From Pseudokordiimonas caeni (GTDB lineage Bacteria > Pseudomonadota > Alphaproteobacteria > Sphingomonadales > Kordiimonadaceae): 64,000 nucleotides of DNA. The position numbers and the translations under genes are program-made. Every line of letters starts with the position of its first letter. Positions within the stretch are counted from its first letter, which is position 1. The stretch covers positions 1,093,255 through 1,157,254 of the forward strand of contig NZ_JAPPRR010000001.1 in assembly GCF_026719705.1 (NCBI RefSeq). Direction: 5' to 3'. The notes beneath the pieces are model-generated. The model saw only the letters and a program-made list of their open reading frames with translations, searched no databases and had not been told where the DNA came from. Shown here one piece after another: positions 8,785-16,814 of this stretch.

Positions 8785-9924
8785 TCAGGGCAGCCAGAGA
8801 TTATAGATCGCGCCGGTGTCTGCACCGGCTGTACCAGTGTGCAGGACACCATCCGCGACAACGAGCGCATGCCCATCGCCCTTCAGTTCCCAGATATTGC
8901 CTTTCAGGAACACATTCATCCCCCAGCGGATATTGTGGGCGGCGGCCTGCGCCGGCAGGGCATATTTCTGCCATGCCTCGCCTTCGCTGATGCGGCCGAT
9001 ATCGCCACGCCATGCGTCACTTTCCGGGGTATCATTGACATAACCGCCCCACGGCGCGTCCCATGGGCCAGTGAGGAACGAGGGCACAAGCAACAGATCG
9101 GCGCCTTGATCGGCCAAAACCTTTGTCGTGTCTTCAAACCAGCTGTCGGCGCAGACAAGCACACCGACCGTGCGGCCTGCTGCCTTGAAAACCGGTAACA
9201 GATCGGGCCGGCCCTTGGTGGTGAAACCGGTTTCGCTCGGGATCGGGTGAACCTTGCGCACAGCGTCTTCCACAGGTCGTCCGTCCGGCCCGAACATGAA
9301 GGACGCGTTGTAAAGGGGGCCGTGGCCGTATGAGAGTGCGTCACCGTCATAGATGCCGGCTGTCATCAAAAGCGTGGAGCCGGCAACGATATGGACGCCA
9401 TAGTCGTGTGCGAGGCGCCCGAAAATATCGCCGGTCATGGTGGCTACATCTTCAGCGCGGCTGCGGAACACGGCAGCGGCGGCGCGGTCGGCGTCATGGA
9501 AAAGATAATAGTTCTTGAGGAAAGACGGCAAGTTCCAGGCGATGATCGGGATCATCGCGCTGGCGGTGGAGCCCGCCCGCAGCGCCCTCGGCTTCTGGTT
9601 GGCGGCAACGAGCCATGTGCCGACATGTTCGGGGAACATGACGATCGTGTTGGCGCTGAGCCAGCCCCGAGAGCGGGCAGCATCAAGATAGCCGCGCAGT
9701 TTGGCTTCGAACCGCTCGGGCGTGGCATAATCAAGCGTTTCCATGAAAGGCTCGATGCCGACCACATTGGCGGTCGCGCCTGCCTCTGGCCCAAAACTTT
9801 CGGCGACCGAAAGGTGCAGCTCCGGCGGTGTGTCAAGGGCAAGCGGCAGCCCCGGCCAGTAAAGGAAGGCGAGGACCGCCGCGATCAGGAGGGCGGCGGA
9901 AAGAAGGAGCCGCCGCCAGATCAT
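8785..9924 (-). CDS. Membrane-anchored carbon-nitrogen hydrolase (nitrilase superfamily)
   Basis: The 379-residue protein begins with one hydrophobic helix (residues 5-22) and continues as a nitrilase-superfamily domain. The catalytic triad can be seen as Glu99 in FPEH, Lys224 in RKVHP and Cys258 in VLVCADSWFED. The fold resembles the amidase domain of apolipoprotein N-acyltransferase, but there is only one membrane segment, so it is not Lnt. It is probably exported or anchored with the enzyme in the periplasm (inference). The substrate is unknown. Its ATG overlaps the stop of the upstream oxidoreductase gene by 4 bases, so both are probably co-transcribed. Confidence 0.8.
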   Translation of the reverse strand: MIWRRLLLSAALLIAAVLAFLYWPGLPLALDTPPELHLSVAESFGPEAGATANVVGIEPFMETLDYATPERFEAKLRGYLDAARSRGWLSANTIVMFPEHVGTWLVAANQKPRALRAGSTASAMIPIIAWNLPSFLKNYYLFHDADRAAAAVFRSRAEDVATMTGDIFGRLAHDYGVHIVAGSTLLMTAGIYDGDALSYGHGPLYNASFMFGPDGRPVEDAVRKVHPIPSETGFTTKGRPDLLPVFKAAGRTVGVLVCADSWFEDTTKVLADQGADLLLVPSFLTGPWDAPWGGYVNDTPESDAWRGDIGRISEGEAWQKYALPAQAAAHNIRWGMNVFLKGNIWELKGDGHALVVADGVLHTGTAGADTGAIYNLWLP

Positions 9925-10937
9925 TCGTCAGCTACCTTGACGATCTGTTTGCCGAAGTTCCGGCCCTTCAGCATGTCTATGAAGGCAGTCGGTGCATTCT
10001 CGAGGCCCTCGACCACGCTTTCACGGTATTTGAGCTTGCCTTCCTGCAGCCATTTGGCGCCGACACCGATCCATTCCCGGCAGAGATCCGGGTAATTGAC
10101 CACGATGAAGCCCTGCATCTTGATGCTGCGACCCACGAGCAGCACGAGGTTGCGCGGGCCTGCCGGCATTTCATCGACCGTCAGATTATAGTCGGCAATC
10201 ATGCCGCACAGCGCGATGCGGCCATGGAAGTTCATCATGTTGATGGCGGCTTCGAGCATCGGCCCGCCGACATTCTCGAAATAGACATCGATGCCCTTGG
10301 GGTTGGCGGCCTTCACGGCGGAGAAAAGGTTCTTCTCGGTCTTGTAGTTGAAGGCAGCATCGAAGCCGAGCTCGTCCTTCAGATAGGCAACCTTGGCGTC
10401 GTCGCCGGCCGAACCGGCCACATGGCAGCCCATGTTTTTGGCAATCTGGCCGACGACCTGACCGACAGCGCCAGACGCCGCCGACACATAGACATTCTCG
10501 CCTTCCTTCAATGCGCCAATGCCCTTGAGACCAACCCATGCTGTCATACCCGGCATGCCAAGGATGCCGAGATAGTAGGAAAGGGGCGCAAGCTTGGGGT
10601 CGACCGGATTGAAGCCCGTGCCATCCGTAACCTGATAGTTCGTCCATCCGCCCATGCCGGCCAGATAGGTGCCTGCCGGAAACTTGCCGCCGTTCGATTC
10701 CTCAACACGTACCACAATGCCGCCAACACAGGCTTCACCCAGTTTCCACGGATCGGCATAGCTTTTGGCGTCATTCATGCGGCCGCGCATATAGGGGTCG
10801 ACCGAGAGATAAAGCGTTTTGACAAGCATCTGGCCAGGGCCGGGTGCCGGCATGTCAGCCTTCACGAGCTCGAAATTGTCGGGCGTTACCCACCCGGTCG
10901 GGCGGCTTTTCAGGCGAATCTGCTGGTTTGCCGTCAT
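9921..10937 (-). CDS. NADP-dependent oxidoreductase, zinc-free MDR family (CurA/leukotriene B4 dehydrogenase-like)
   Basis: This 338-residue protein fits the zinc-independent medium-chain reductases: an N-terminal LKSRPTGWVTPDNFEL segment, YLSVDPYMRGRM, and a Rossmann motif AASGAVGQVVGQIAKNMG, followed by GYNYK-like FNYKTEKN and YFENVGGP. The family (YncB/CurA, PTGR) reduces alpha,beta-unsaturated ketones and aldehydes using NADPH; the physiological substrate is not deducible. An AAGGGAG ribosome site precedes the ATG at 10937. The upstream region holds three inverted repeats. Confidence 0.92.
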   Translation of the reverse strand: MTANQQIRLKSRPTGWVTPDNFELVKADMPAPGPGQMLVKTLYLSVDPYMRGRMNDAKSYADPWKLGEACVGGIVVRVEESNGGKFPAGTYLAGMGGWTNYQVTDGTGFNPVDPKLAPLSYYLGILGMPGMTAWVGLKGIGALKEGENVYVSAASGAVGQVVGQIAKNMGCHVAGSAGDDAKVAYLKDELGFDAAFNYKTEKNLFSAVKAANPKGIDVYFENVGGPMLEAAINMMNFHGRIALCGMIADYNLTVDEMPAGPRNLVLLVGRSIKMQGFIVVNYPDLCREWIGVGAKWLQEGKLKYRESVVEGLENAPTAFIDMLKGRNFGKQIVKVADE

Positions 10938-10960
10938 CGGCTAACTCCCTTCTTTTTACT

Positions 10961-10974
10961 GCACCGGCTGGTGC
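10961..10974. repeat. Small inverted repeat in the leader of the NADP oxidoreductase gene
   Basis: GCACC-GGCT-GGTGC is a perfect 5-bp stem with a 4-base loop, placed 24 bases upstream of the oxidoreductase ATG on the minus strand. It could be a repressor site or an mRNA hairpin; the sequence alone does not decide. Confidence 0.4.
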
Positions 10975-11000
10975 GAAATATCCCCGTCCGGCAGAATAGG

Positions 11001-11036
11001 AGGCCTTTTCGTCCGCTGCAAGCGCTGAAAAGGCCT
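11001..11036. repeat. Long inverted repeat in the divergent oxidoreductase/rplM region
   Basis: AGGCCTTTTC at 11001-11010 is exactly repeated in reverse as GAAAAGGCCT at 11027-11036, and the 16-base spacer contains a nested CGCT-GCA-AGCG stem. The outer stem gains an extra G-C pair at 11000/11037. No gene reads into it from either side, since both neighbours diverge from here, so a simple terminator role is unlikely. It may be an operator or a leader structure for the oxidoreductase gene. Confidence 0.55.
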
Positions 11037-11047
11037 CAAAAATGTGG

Positions 11048-11061
11048 GGTATTTAAATACC
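11048..11061. promoter_or_regulatory. Perfect 14-bp palindrome in an AT-rich patch upstream of rplM
   Basis: GGTATTTAAATACC is a perfect palindrome at the left edge of a 50-base AT-rich stretch that ends 20 bases before the rplM -35 box. The AT-rich part could act as an UP element; the palindrome could bind a dimeric regulator acting on the divergent oxidoreductase gene. Neither is proven. Confidence 0.4.
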
Positions 11062-11119
11062 ATAATTTTAAGTATTTGAATTTATTGAATTAAAAAACGC
11101 GACGTCCGATAAATCGTCG

Positions 11120-11147
11120 TTGACAGCCGCCCGTTTCCGCCTATATT
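11120..11147 (+). promoter_or_regulatory. Sigma-70 promoter of rplM-rpsI
   Basis: A perfect -35 box TTGACA (11120-11125) and a good -10 box TATATT (11142-11147) are separated by 16 bases. Transcription would start near 11154, giving a leader of about 70 bases before rplM. This is the clearest housekeeping promoter in the window. Confidence 0.8.
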
Positions 11148-11164
11148 GCGCCTCCATATCGAAA

Positions 11165-11206
11165 CCGGGTGTCTTCGGGCACCCAAAGTATAACCCGGAT
11201 ATCCGG
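11165..11206 (+). promoter_or_regulatory. Structured 5' leader of rplM with UUCG tetraloop hairpin
   Basis: GGGTGTC at 11167-11173 pairs with GGCACCC at 11178-11184 around a TTCG loop closed by C-G, an exceptionally stable RNA hairpin. The CCGGGT at 11165-11170 can instead pair with ACCCGG at 11193-11198, and CCGGATATCCGG at 11195-11206 is self-complementary. The alternatives exclude each other. The rplM operon of E. coli is known to be autoregulated by L13 through its leader; a similar role here is inference. Confidence 0.5.
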
Positions 11207-11223
11207 AACCGAGGTCCATTGCG

Positions 11224-11682
11224 ATGAAAACCTATTCCGCAAAACCTTCGGAGATCGAAAAGAAGTGGGTTGTGGTTGATGCCGAAGGCGTCGTCCTCGG
11301 CCGCCTGGCACAAGCCATCGCCGTCGTTCTCCGTGGCAAGAACAAGCCGACCTACACCCCGCACATGGATTGCGGTGACAATGTCATCGTGATCAATGCC
11401 GAGAAGGTGAAGCTCACCGGCAAGAAGCTCTCCGACAAAGTTTACTATTATCACACCGGTCACCCCGGCGGGATCAAAGGCCAGACCGCTGGCGAGATCC
11501 TCGAGGGTCGTTTCCCGGAGCGCGTGATCGAGAAAGCTGTCGAGCGCATGATTCCCCGTGGCCCGCTTGGCCGTCAGCAGATGCGTAACCTGCGCGTCTA
11601 TGCCGGTGCCGAGCATCCGCATGCCGGACAAGAGCCGACAGTGCTCGACGTCGGCGCGATGAATCCCAAGAACAAGAGGTAA
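11224..11682 (+). CDS. rplM: 50S ribosomal protein L13
   Basis: The 152-residue protein matches L13 throughout: [49 protein letters not shown], the [10 protein letters not shown] segment and [22 protein letters not shown]13 is an early-assembling 50S protein. It has its own promoter and a structured leader and is followed 5 bases later by rpsI, the near-universal pair. Confidence 0.98.
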   Translation: MKTYSAKPSEIEKKWVVVDAEGVVLGRLAQAIAVVLRGKNKPTYTPHMDCGDNVIVINAEKVKLTGKKLSDKVYYYHTGHPGGIKGQTAGEILEGRFPERVIEKAVERMIPRGPLGRQQMRNLRVYAGAEHPHAGQEPTVLDVGAMNPKNKR

Positions 11683-11687
11683 GCGCC

Positions 11688-12173
11688 ATGGCCGAACAAA
11701 AAGCCACGCTTCAGGATCTGAAGGAAATCACCGGCGACGCAGCTGTTGTCGAAGGTGCTGTCGAGCGCAAGCGCGTTGTTGACGCCCAGGGCCGTTCCTA
11801 CGCCACCGGCAAGCGTAAAGACGCTGTTGCCCGCGTATGGATCAAGCCGGGTAACGGTAAAGTCACCGTCAACGGCCGCGACCAGGAAGTCTACTTCGCC
11901 CGTCCGACCCTGCGTCTGATCGTTGATCAGCCGTTCCAGGTGACGAACCGCGCGAACCAGTATGACGTAATCGCGACCGTTACCGGCGGCGGCCTTTCGG
12001 GCCAGGCCGGTGCTGTGAAGCACGGCATTTCGATCGCCCTGCAGTTGGCTGAGCCCGAGCTGCGCGGTGCGCTGAAGTCGGCCGGCTTCCTGACCCGCGA
12101 CAGCCGCGTTGTTGAACGGAAAAAGTACGGCAAGGCAAAAGCCCGTCGTTCGTTCCAGTTCTCGAAGCGCTAA
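11688..12173 (+). CDS. rpsI: 30S ribosomal protein S9
   Basis: The C-terminal 125 residues are classic S9: [28 protein letters not shown], a [16 protein letters not shown] segment, and the basic C-terminal tail [17 protein letters not shown] that reaches toward the P-site tRNA. The N-terminus carries about 35 extra residues compared with the E. coli protein, as is usual in alphaproteobacteria. It is co-transcribed with rplM and followed by a strong terminator. Confidence 0.98.
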   Translation: MAEQKATLQDLKEITGDAAVVEGAVERKRVVDAQGRSYATGKRKDAVARVWIKPGNGKVTVNGRDQEVYFARPTLRLIVDQPFQVTNRANQYDVIATVTGGGLSGQAGAVKHGISIALQLAEPELRGALKSAGFLTRDSRVVERKKYGKAKARRSFQFSKR

Positions 12174-12200
12174 GCGACACTGGTACAAAGCATTGGGAAA

Positions 12201-12228
12201 GGCCGCCTTCCGGGCGGCCTTTTCTTTT
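12201..12228 (+). terminator. Rho-independent terminator of rplM-rpsI
   Basis: GGCCGCC (12201-12207) pairs with GGCGGCC (12213-12219) across a 5-base loop and is followed by TTTTCTTTT. It lies 28 bases after the rpsI stop. Confidence 0.9.
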
Positions 12229-12305
12229 GTGTGCCGTGCTTGCTGCCCCATTTTCTTTGTGCGAGAGTTGCCACCTCATTAACCATGATGATGGGGATCG
12301 GACTC

Positions 12306-14267
12306 ATGCGCTATCTCGTGATCACCGCAGCACTCGCCGGGATGCTGGCCGGCTGCGACAAGCCGGGCGCACCGAAGGCGCCCGATACCAAGCCAGAAAC
12401 GCCCGCCGAGGCGATGGCACCGTTCCGCACTTATACCGCGGAAGAGCTGTTCAAGAGCACGGCTGTGGTCGCGGCGGCACCCGCCGGTTTTGCTTTTTCC
12501 CCCGACGGTACCAGGGTGCTGATGACCAGCGATGAAAGCGGCGCCTTCTCGGTTTATGCCGTCGATATTGCCTCGGGCACGCAGGAACGGCTGACGACAC
12601 CCGAAGGCAATTCGCACTTTGCCGACAGCTATTTCCCGGCAGATGGCCGCATCCTTTTCCACGCTGACAACAGCGGTGATGAGCTTGATCATATCTGGGT
12701 ACGCGAGGAAGATGGCAGCGTCAGGGACCTGACCCCTACAGAAAACACCAAGGCCTCCTTCGGCGGCTGGTCGGCGGATGGCAGCGCCTTCTATGTACTG
12801 ACTAACGAACGCGATCCCAAGGCCTTCGATCTGTATCGCTATGCTGCCAGCGACTATGCCCGTACGCTCGTGTTCCAGAATAACGACGCGCTCGATATCT
12901 CCGCCATGAGCCGCGATGGCCGCTGGCTCGCCTTCACCCGGCCGCGCACCAGTGCGGATTCGGACATTCTGGTTGCCGACCTGACGGCTGAAAAGCCGGA
13001 GCTGAAACTGATCAGTGAGCATGAAGGCAATATCAGCTATGGCGTTTATGCCTTCACGCCGGATAGTGCCAAACTCATTTACGCGACCGACGAACACGGC
13101 GAATGGAACGAGGCATGGTCTTACGATCTCACCACCGGAGAAAAGGCGCCCTATATCACCGCTGACTGGGATGTCTCCTTCGTCGATTTCTCGGCCACCG
13201 GCGCTTACCGCTATAGCGGCATCAACGAGGATGGGGTGACGCGGGTGACGGTGGAAAATATCGCGACCGGCGAAAAAGTCGCCCTGAGCGGCCTGCCGGC
13301 TGGCGATCTTGCGAGCGTGCGTTTCTCGAAGGACGATAGCCGCATCACCTTTTTGGTGGATAGCGCCAAGTCGCCACGCGACTTGTATGTTGCCGATCTC
13401 GCGACCGGCGAAGCGAAAGTGCTGACCCACGCCATGAACCCGGCAGTGGACCCTGCGCATCTGGTGGAGCCGACGGTGGTTCGCTACGAAAGCTTTGACG
13501 GTACTGAAATCCCGTCGATCCTATACAAGCCGAAGCAGGCGAGTGCCGAGAACAAGGTGCCGGCAATCGTGTTCGTTCATGGCGGGCCCGGCGGGCAGAC
13601 GCGGGTTGGCTACAGCGGCATGATCCAGCATCTGGTTAACCACGGTTACGCGGTGCTTGGCGCCAACAACCGGGGTTCTTCGGGTTATGGCAAGACCTTC
13701 TTCCATATGGATGACAAACGCCACGGGGAAGGCGACCTTCAGGATATCGTCTGGGGTCGCAAATATCTCGAGAGCCTTGATTGGGTGGACGGCGACAAGG
13801 TTGCCATCGTCGGCGGCTCCTACGGCGGCTTCATGGTGGCAGCGGCGCTGGCGTTTGAACCTGATGCCTTCGACGCCGGTATCAATATCTTCGGCGTGAC
13901 CAACTGGGTGCGCACGCTGAAATCCATCCCGCCCTGGTGGGAAAGCTTCAAGGAAGCGCTCTATGACGAAATGGGTGATCCGGCGACCGATGAGGAACGC
14001 CACCGCCGCATCTCGCCGCTGTTCCATGCTGCCAATATCACCAAGCCGCTTCTGGTGGTGCAGGGGGCCAATGACCCCCGCGTGCTGCAGGTGGAAAGCG
14101 ATGAGCTTGTCGCTGCAGTGCGCGCCAACGGGGTACCGGTCGATTATCTCCTCTTCCCGGATGAAGGGCATGGCTTCCTGCGCAAGGAAAACCGGGTAGC
14201 GGCGTCCGAGCGCTACGTCACCTTCCTTGACCAGTATCTGAAGGGCAAGGCACCCGCTGCCGAATGA
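12306..14267 (+). CDS. S9 family peptidase, lipoprotein (prolyl oligopeptidase/DPP type)
   Basis: From ATG 12306 (GGGG ribosome site) the product has 653 residues, beginning with a lipoprotein signal and lipobox MLAGC. The middle is a WD40/PD40-like beta-propeller (FSPDG, WSADG repeats). The C-terminal alpha/beta hydrolase domain has the nucleophile in GGSYGGFM, the Asp in GANDPRV and the His in DEGHGF, plus the HGGPGGQ oxyanion region. Such enzymes cut oligopeptides, often after Pro or Ala. An in-frame extension upstream to 12231 is open but would bury the lipoprotein signal, so it was left out. It appears to be a single-gene unit with its own terminator. Confidence 0.9.
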   Translation: MRYLVITAALAGMLAGCDKPGAPKAPDTKPETPAEAMAPFRTYTAEELFKSTAVVAAAPAGFAFSPDGTRVLMTSDESGAFSVYAVDIASGTQERLTTPEGNSHFADSYFPADGRILFHADNSGDELDHIWVREEDGSVRDLTPTENTKASFGGWSADGSAFYVLTNERDPKAFDLYRYAASDYARTLVFQNNDALDISAMSRDGRWLAFTRPRTSADSDILVADLTAEKPELKLISEHEGNISYGVYAFTPDSAKLIYATDEHGEWNEAWSYDLTTGEKAPYITADWDVSFVDFSATGAYRYSGINEDGVTRVTVENIATGEKVALSGLPAGDLASVRFSKDDSRITFLVDSAKSPRDLYVADLATGEAKVLTHAMNPAVDPAHLVEPTVVRYESFDGTEIPSILYKPKQASAENKVPAIVFVHGGPGGQTRVGYSGMIQHLVNHGYAVLGANNRGSSGYGKTFFHMDDKRHGEGDLQDIVWGRKYLESLDWVDGDKVAIVGGSYGGFMVAAALAFEPDAFDAGINIFGVTNWVRTLKSIPPWWESFKEALYDEMGDPATDEERHRRISPLFHAANITKPLLVVQGANDPRVLQVESDELVAAVRANGVPVDYLLFPDEGHGFLRKENRVAASERYVTFLDQYLKGKAPAAE

Positions 14268-14275
14268 AACCGCGT

Positions 14276-14312
14276 GCGGAGGGGAGGGGTATCCCTTTCC
14301 TCCGCCTTTTCT
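14276..14312 (+). terminator. Rho-independent terminator after the S9 peptidase gene
   Basis: A 13-bp stem (14276-14288 with 14293-14305, two G-U pairs) closes on a GTAT loop and is followed by CTTTTCTT. It starts 8 bases after the stop codon. Confidence 0.85.
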
Positions 14313-14372
14313 TGAAGCCATCCACATTTCGTGAGAGGCTTGAAGCTGCAACATTTTCTCGGGGGAACGAGG

Positions 14373-14714
14373 ATGGATTTCAAGACATCGCTGCAAACAT
14401 GCTTCAACAAGTTTCTGGTGATCGAGGGGCGCGCGCGCCGCTCGGAAGCCTGGTGGTTCTATCTTTTCTGCTTTGTCGCCGGCATTGTGCTGTCGCTGGT
14501 ATCAAGCGCGTTGCACTGGCTTTTCAGCCTTGCGACCCTTGTGCCGTCGATCACCGTCGGTGTACGGCGGCTGCAGGATACGGGCAAAAGCGGCTGGTGG
14601 CTGCTTCTGGCCCTTGTCCCTGTTGTCGGCTGGATCGCCGTCATCATCCTGCTGGCGCTGCCCGGCACCCCTGGCCCCAACGAATATGGGGAAGATCCGA
14701 CCCTGGCCGCCTGA
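14373..14714 (+). CDS. DUF805 family small membrane protein
   Basis: The 113-residue protein opens with a short amphipathic part (CFNKFLVIEGRARRSEAWWFYLF), where R-x-x-R-x-E-x-W is the DUF805 signature, followed by three hydrophobic segments and a central VGVRRLQDTGKSGWW loop. It ends GPNEYGEDP, as in the family. The start at 14373 is preceded by GGGGGAACGAGG. Its function is unknown; members are often found near stress or membrane genes. Confidence 0.88.
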   Translation: MDFKTSLQTCFNKFLVIEGRARRSEAWWFYLFCFVAGIVLSLVSSALHWLFSLATLVPSITVGVRRLQDTGKSGWWLLLALVPVVGWIAVIILLALPGTPGPNEYGEDPTLAA

Positions 14715-14748
14715 GGCCTGACTGCAAATCTGAAGAAAGACGAATAAG

Positions 14749-15180
14749 ATGAATGTTCTTGGTAAAATCGTGCTTGGTTCCATCGTAGCGGGCCTGGCTT
14801 TCGGTTCCGTGGCTGCAAGTGACAGAACGCCTTCAAAGCCTGACGCGAAAGTCTATTTCATAACGCCCGCTGACGGCGACAAGGTGGCCAGCACTTTTGT
14901 GGTACGCTTTGGCCTTTCGGGGATGGGTGTGGCACCGGCTGGCGTCGAGAAGGAAGGCACCGGACACCATCACCTGATCATCGATGCGCCGCTGCCGCCG
15001 TTTGACGAGAATATCCCGATGGATGAAAACCATGTCCATTTCGGCGGCGGGCAGACCGAGGTGACGGTGACCCTGCCGGCGGGCAAGCACACCCTGCAGC
15101 TACTGCTGGCCGACCAGAATCATATCCCGCACGATCCGCCGGTCTATTCGCAGCAGATCACCGTGACGGTGGCTGACTGA
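14749..15180 (+). CDS. DUF4399 periplasmic protein
   Basis: This 143-residue protein has a signal peptide (cleavage near VAAS) and a beta-rich domain with His-rich segments: VYFITPADGDKV, GTGHHHLIID, ENHVHFGGGQTE and HTLQLLLADQNHIPH. These are the defining features of DUF4399. The conserved histidines suggest metal binding, but the family has no proven function. Its 3' end overlaps the convergent flavoprotein gene by 23 bases. Confidence 0.85.
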   Translation: MNVLGKIVLGSIVAGLAFGSVAASDRTPSKPDAKVYFITPADGDKVASTFVVRFGLSGMGVAPAGVEKEGTGHHHLIIDAPLPPFDENIPMDENHVHFGGGQTEVTVTLPAGKHTLQLLLADQNHIPHDPPVYSQQITVTVAD

Positions 15181-16414
15181 GCCACCGGATAGCGCCAGAC
15201 CCTGCGGCCCTGCCGGTGGCCATCGAGGCCGTCAGCAGGTAGCCGCCGGTCGGCGCTTCCCAGTCAAGCATTTCGCCTGCTGCAAACACGCCGGGCCTGC
15301 TTTTCAGCATATAATTTTCATCAAGCGCATCCTGCCGGATGCCTCCCGCCACGCTGATTGCCTCGGCAATCGGGCGCGTGCCTGTGACACGCAAGGGCAG
15401 GGCCTTGATGAGGTGTGCGAGCCTTGCCGAATCCTGCATGGCTTCCTTCGGGGTCAGCGCCTTCAACAGGCCAAGCTTGACGGGCGACAGGCCAAGCGAG
15501 CCTTGAAGGAACGAGGTGAGCGACTTTTTGAGCGATCGGTGGGCGAGGGCGTCCTTGAGAGAGCCCACGCTGCGGTCCGGGGCGAGGTCCAGCATCAACG
15601 GGGTCGCAGGGTCACGCCCGATTGCATCGCGCAAAGGGGCAGAAATGGTATAAACGGCGGTGCCTTCGATCCCCCGTTCGCTTACCACGAATTCACTGCG
15701 TACGCTGGTGCTGCCGACGCTGAGGCCCACGGGCTTGACCGGCGCGCCGGCGAACCGTGTGATGAAATCAGGGGCCCAATCGACCGTGAAACCGCAATTG
15801 GCAGGGCGGAACGGCGCAACGATATCGGGCATAAGCCTCGCCCATGCGCCGTCCGAGCCGAGCCGCGGCCAACTGGCGCCGCCCATGGCGAGGATGGTGG
15901 TGGCCGCCCGCACCTGTCGCTCGCCATGCGGCGTTGCGAAGGTCAGTCGCCCATCGTCCGCCCATCCGCTGAAAACGTGCTTGAACTGGAAATCGACGCC
16001 AAGCTCGCGGAGTCGCGCGAGCCAGGCGCGCAAGAGCGGTGCGCCTTTCATGACCACAGGGAAGACCCGACCCGATGAGCCGACGAAGGTTTCAACGCCA
16101 AGCCCGTTGCACCAGTCGGTCAGATCAGCAGGTGTGAAGGCATCAAGCGCTGGCTTCAGCCAGTCGGCCGCTTCCGCATAGCGCGCGACGAAGTATTCAT
16201 AGGGTTCGCTGTGGGTGATATTGAGGCCGCTTTTGCCTGCCATCAGGAACTTGCGGCCGGCGGACGGCTTGGCGTCATAAACGGTGACGAGATGCCCGGC
16301 GCCGGCGAGCATTTCGGCGGCCATCAGCCCGGCAGGACCAGCCCCTATCACGGCAACGCGCCTGCCACCTATCGCCTCTGCAACCATTTGATCCGCAACC
16401 GTTTGATTAGCCAT
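15158..16414 (-). CDS. FAD-dependent flavoprotein, HI0933/TIGR03862 family (BaiN-like)
   Basis: The 418-residue protein has a dinucleotide-binding motif VIGAGPAGLMAAEMLAGAG with a distal acidic residue in VTVYDA, the GRKFLMAGKSGLNITHSEP stretch that defines the HI0933-like flavoproteins, and a C-terminal FAD motif GEMLDWEAPTGGYLLTASMATG. The TIGR03862 subgroup (PP_4765-like) fits best. Substrates of these enzymes are unknown in most bacteria; a BaiN homologue was assigned to bile-acid reduction elsewhere, which should not be transferred here. It ends in a 23-base antisense overlap with the DUF4399 gene. Confidence 0.88.
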   Translation of the reverse strand: MANQTVADQMVAEAIGGRRVAVIGAGPAGLMAAEMLAGAGHLVTVYDAKPSAGRKFLMAGKSGLNITHSEPYEYFVARYAEAADWLKPALDAFTPADLTDWCNGLGVETFVGSSGRVFPVVMKGAPLLRAWLARLRELGVDFQFKHVFSGWADDGRLTFATPHGERQVRAATTILAMGGASWPRLGSDGAWARLMPDIVAPFRPANCGFTVDWAPDFITRFAGAPVKPVGLSVGSTSVRSEFVVSERGIEGTAVYTISAPLRDAIGRDPATPLMLDLAPDRSVGSLKDALAHRSLKKSLTSFLQGSLGLSPVKLGLLKALTPKEAMQDSARLAHLIKALPLRVTGTRPIAEAISVAGGIRQDALDENYMLKSRPGVFAAGEMLDWEAPTGGYLLTASMATGRAAGSGAIRWLSQPPSR

Positions 16415-16469
16415 TCAGCGCCGCTTATAAGAAGGCACGCGTTAAAATGCCACAGGGAAGGAAAGTGTT

Positions 16470-16814
16470 GTGCCGCATATCATTGCCGAATATTCGCGGG
16501 AAATCGAGCGATCAGCCGATATCAAGGCATTGGTGCGCCTGCTGCACGATAGCGCCATGGAAAGCGGGCTTTTCACCGCACCTTCGATCAAGACACGCGC
16601 AGTGCCGGTTGATCATGCCCTTGTTGGTGGCAAGGACGGGAATTTCATGCATGTGACGGTGCATCTTTATAAGGGCCGCACGACAGAGCAGAAACTCGCA
16701 CTGACAGAACTTTTGCTGCAGCGCCTTGCCAGCCTGAAACTTCCGCTGAATAGCCTAAGCATCGACGCGATCGACACCGACAAGGATGTCTATGTGAAAA
16801 TCGAAGATGACTGA
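16470..16814 (+). CDS. 5-carboxymethyl-2-hydroxymuconate isomerase family tautomerase
   Basis: The 114-residue protein starts with GTG and reads MPHIIAEYS; removal of Met exposes Pro1, the catalytic base of the tautomerase superfamily. FMHVTVHLYKGRTTEQKLALTELL matches HpaF/CHMI. In homoprotocatechuate breakdown CHMI isomerises 5-carboxymethyl-2-hydroxymuconate, but no other hpa gene is present here, so the pathway is open. The stop overlaps the start of the glycerate kinase gene by 8 bases, suggesting translational coupling. Confidence 0.87.
   Translation: MPHIIAEYSREIERSADIKALVRLLHDSAMESGLFTAPSIKTRAVPVDHALVGGKDGNFMHVTVHLYKGRTTEQKLALTELLLQRLASLKLPLNSLSIDAIDTDKDVYVKIEDD

Noticed and set aside
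9828-11093. 421-codon open frame on the plus strand over the oxidoreductase gene
   Set aside because: The minus-strand oxidoreductase has full family motifs; this shadow has none.
12279-12286. TTAACCAT, a CtrA half-site, before the S9 peptidase gene
   Set aside because: A single 8-base match without the paired half-site is weak, and it lies at the translation start region.
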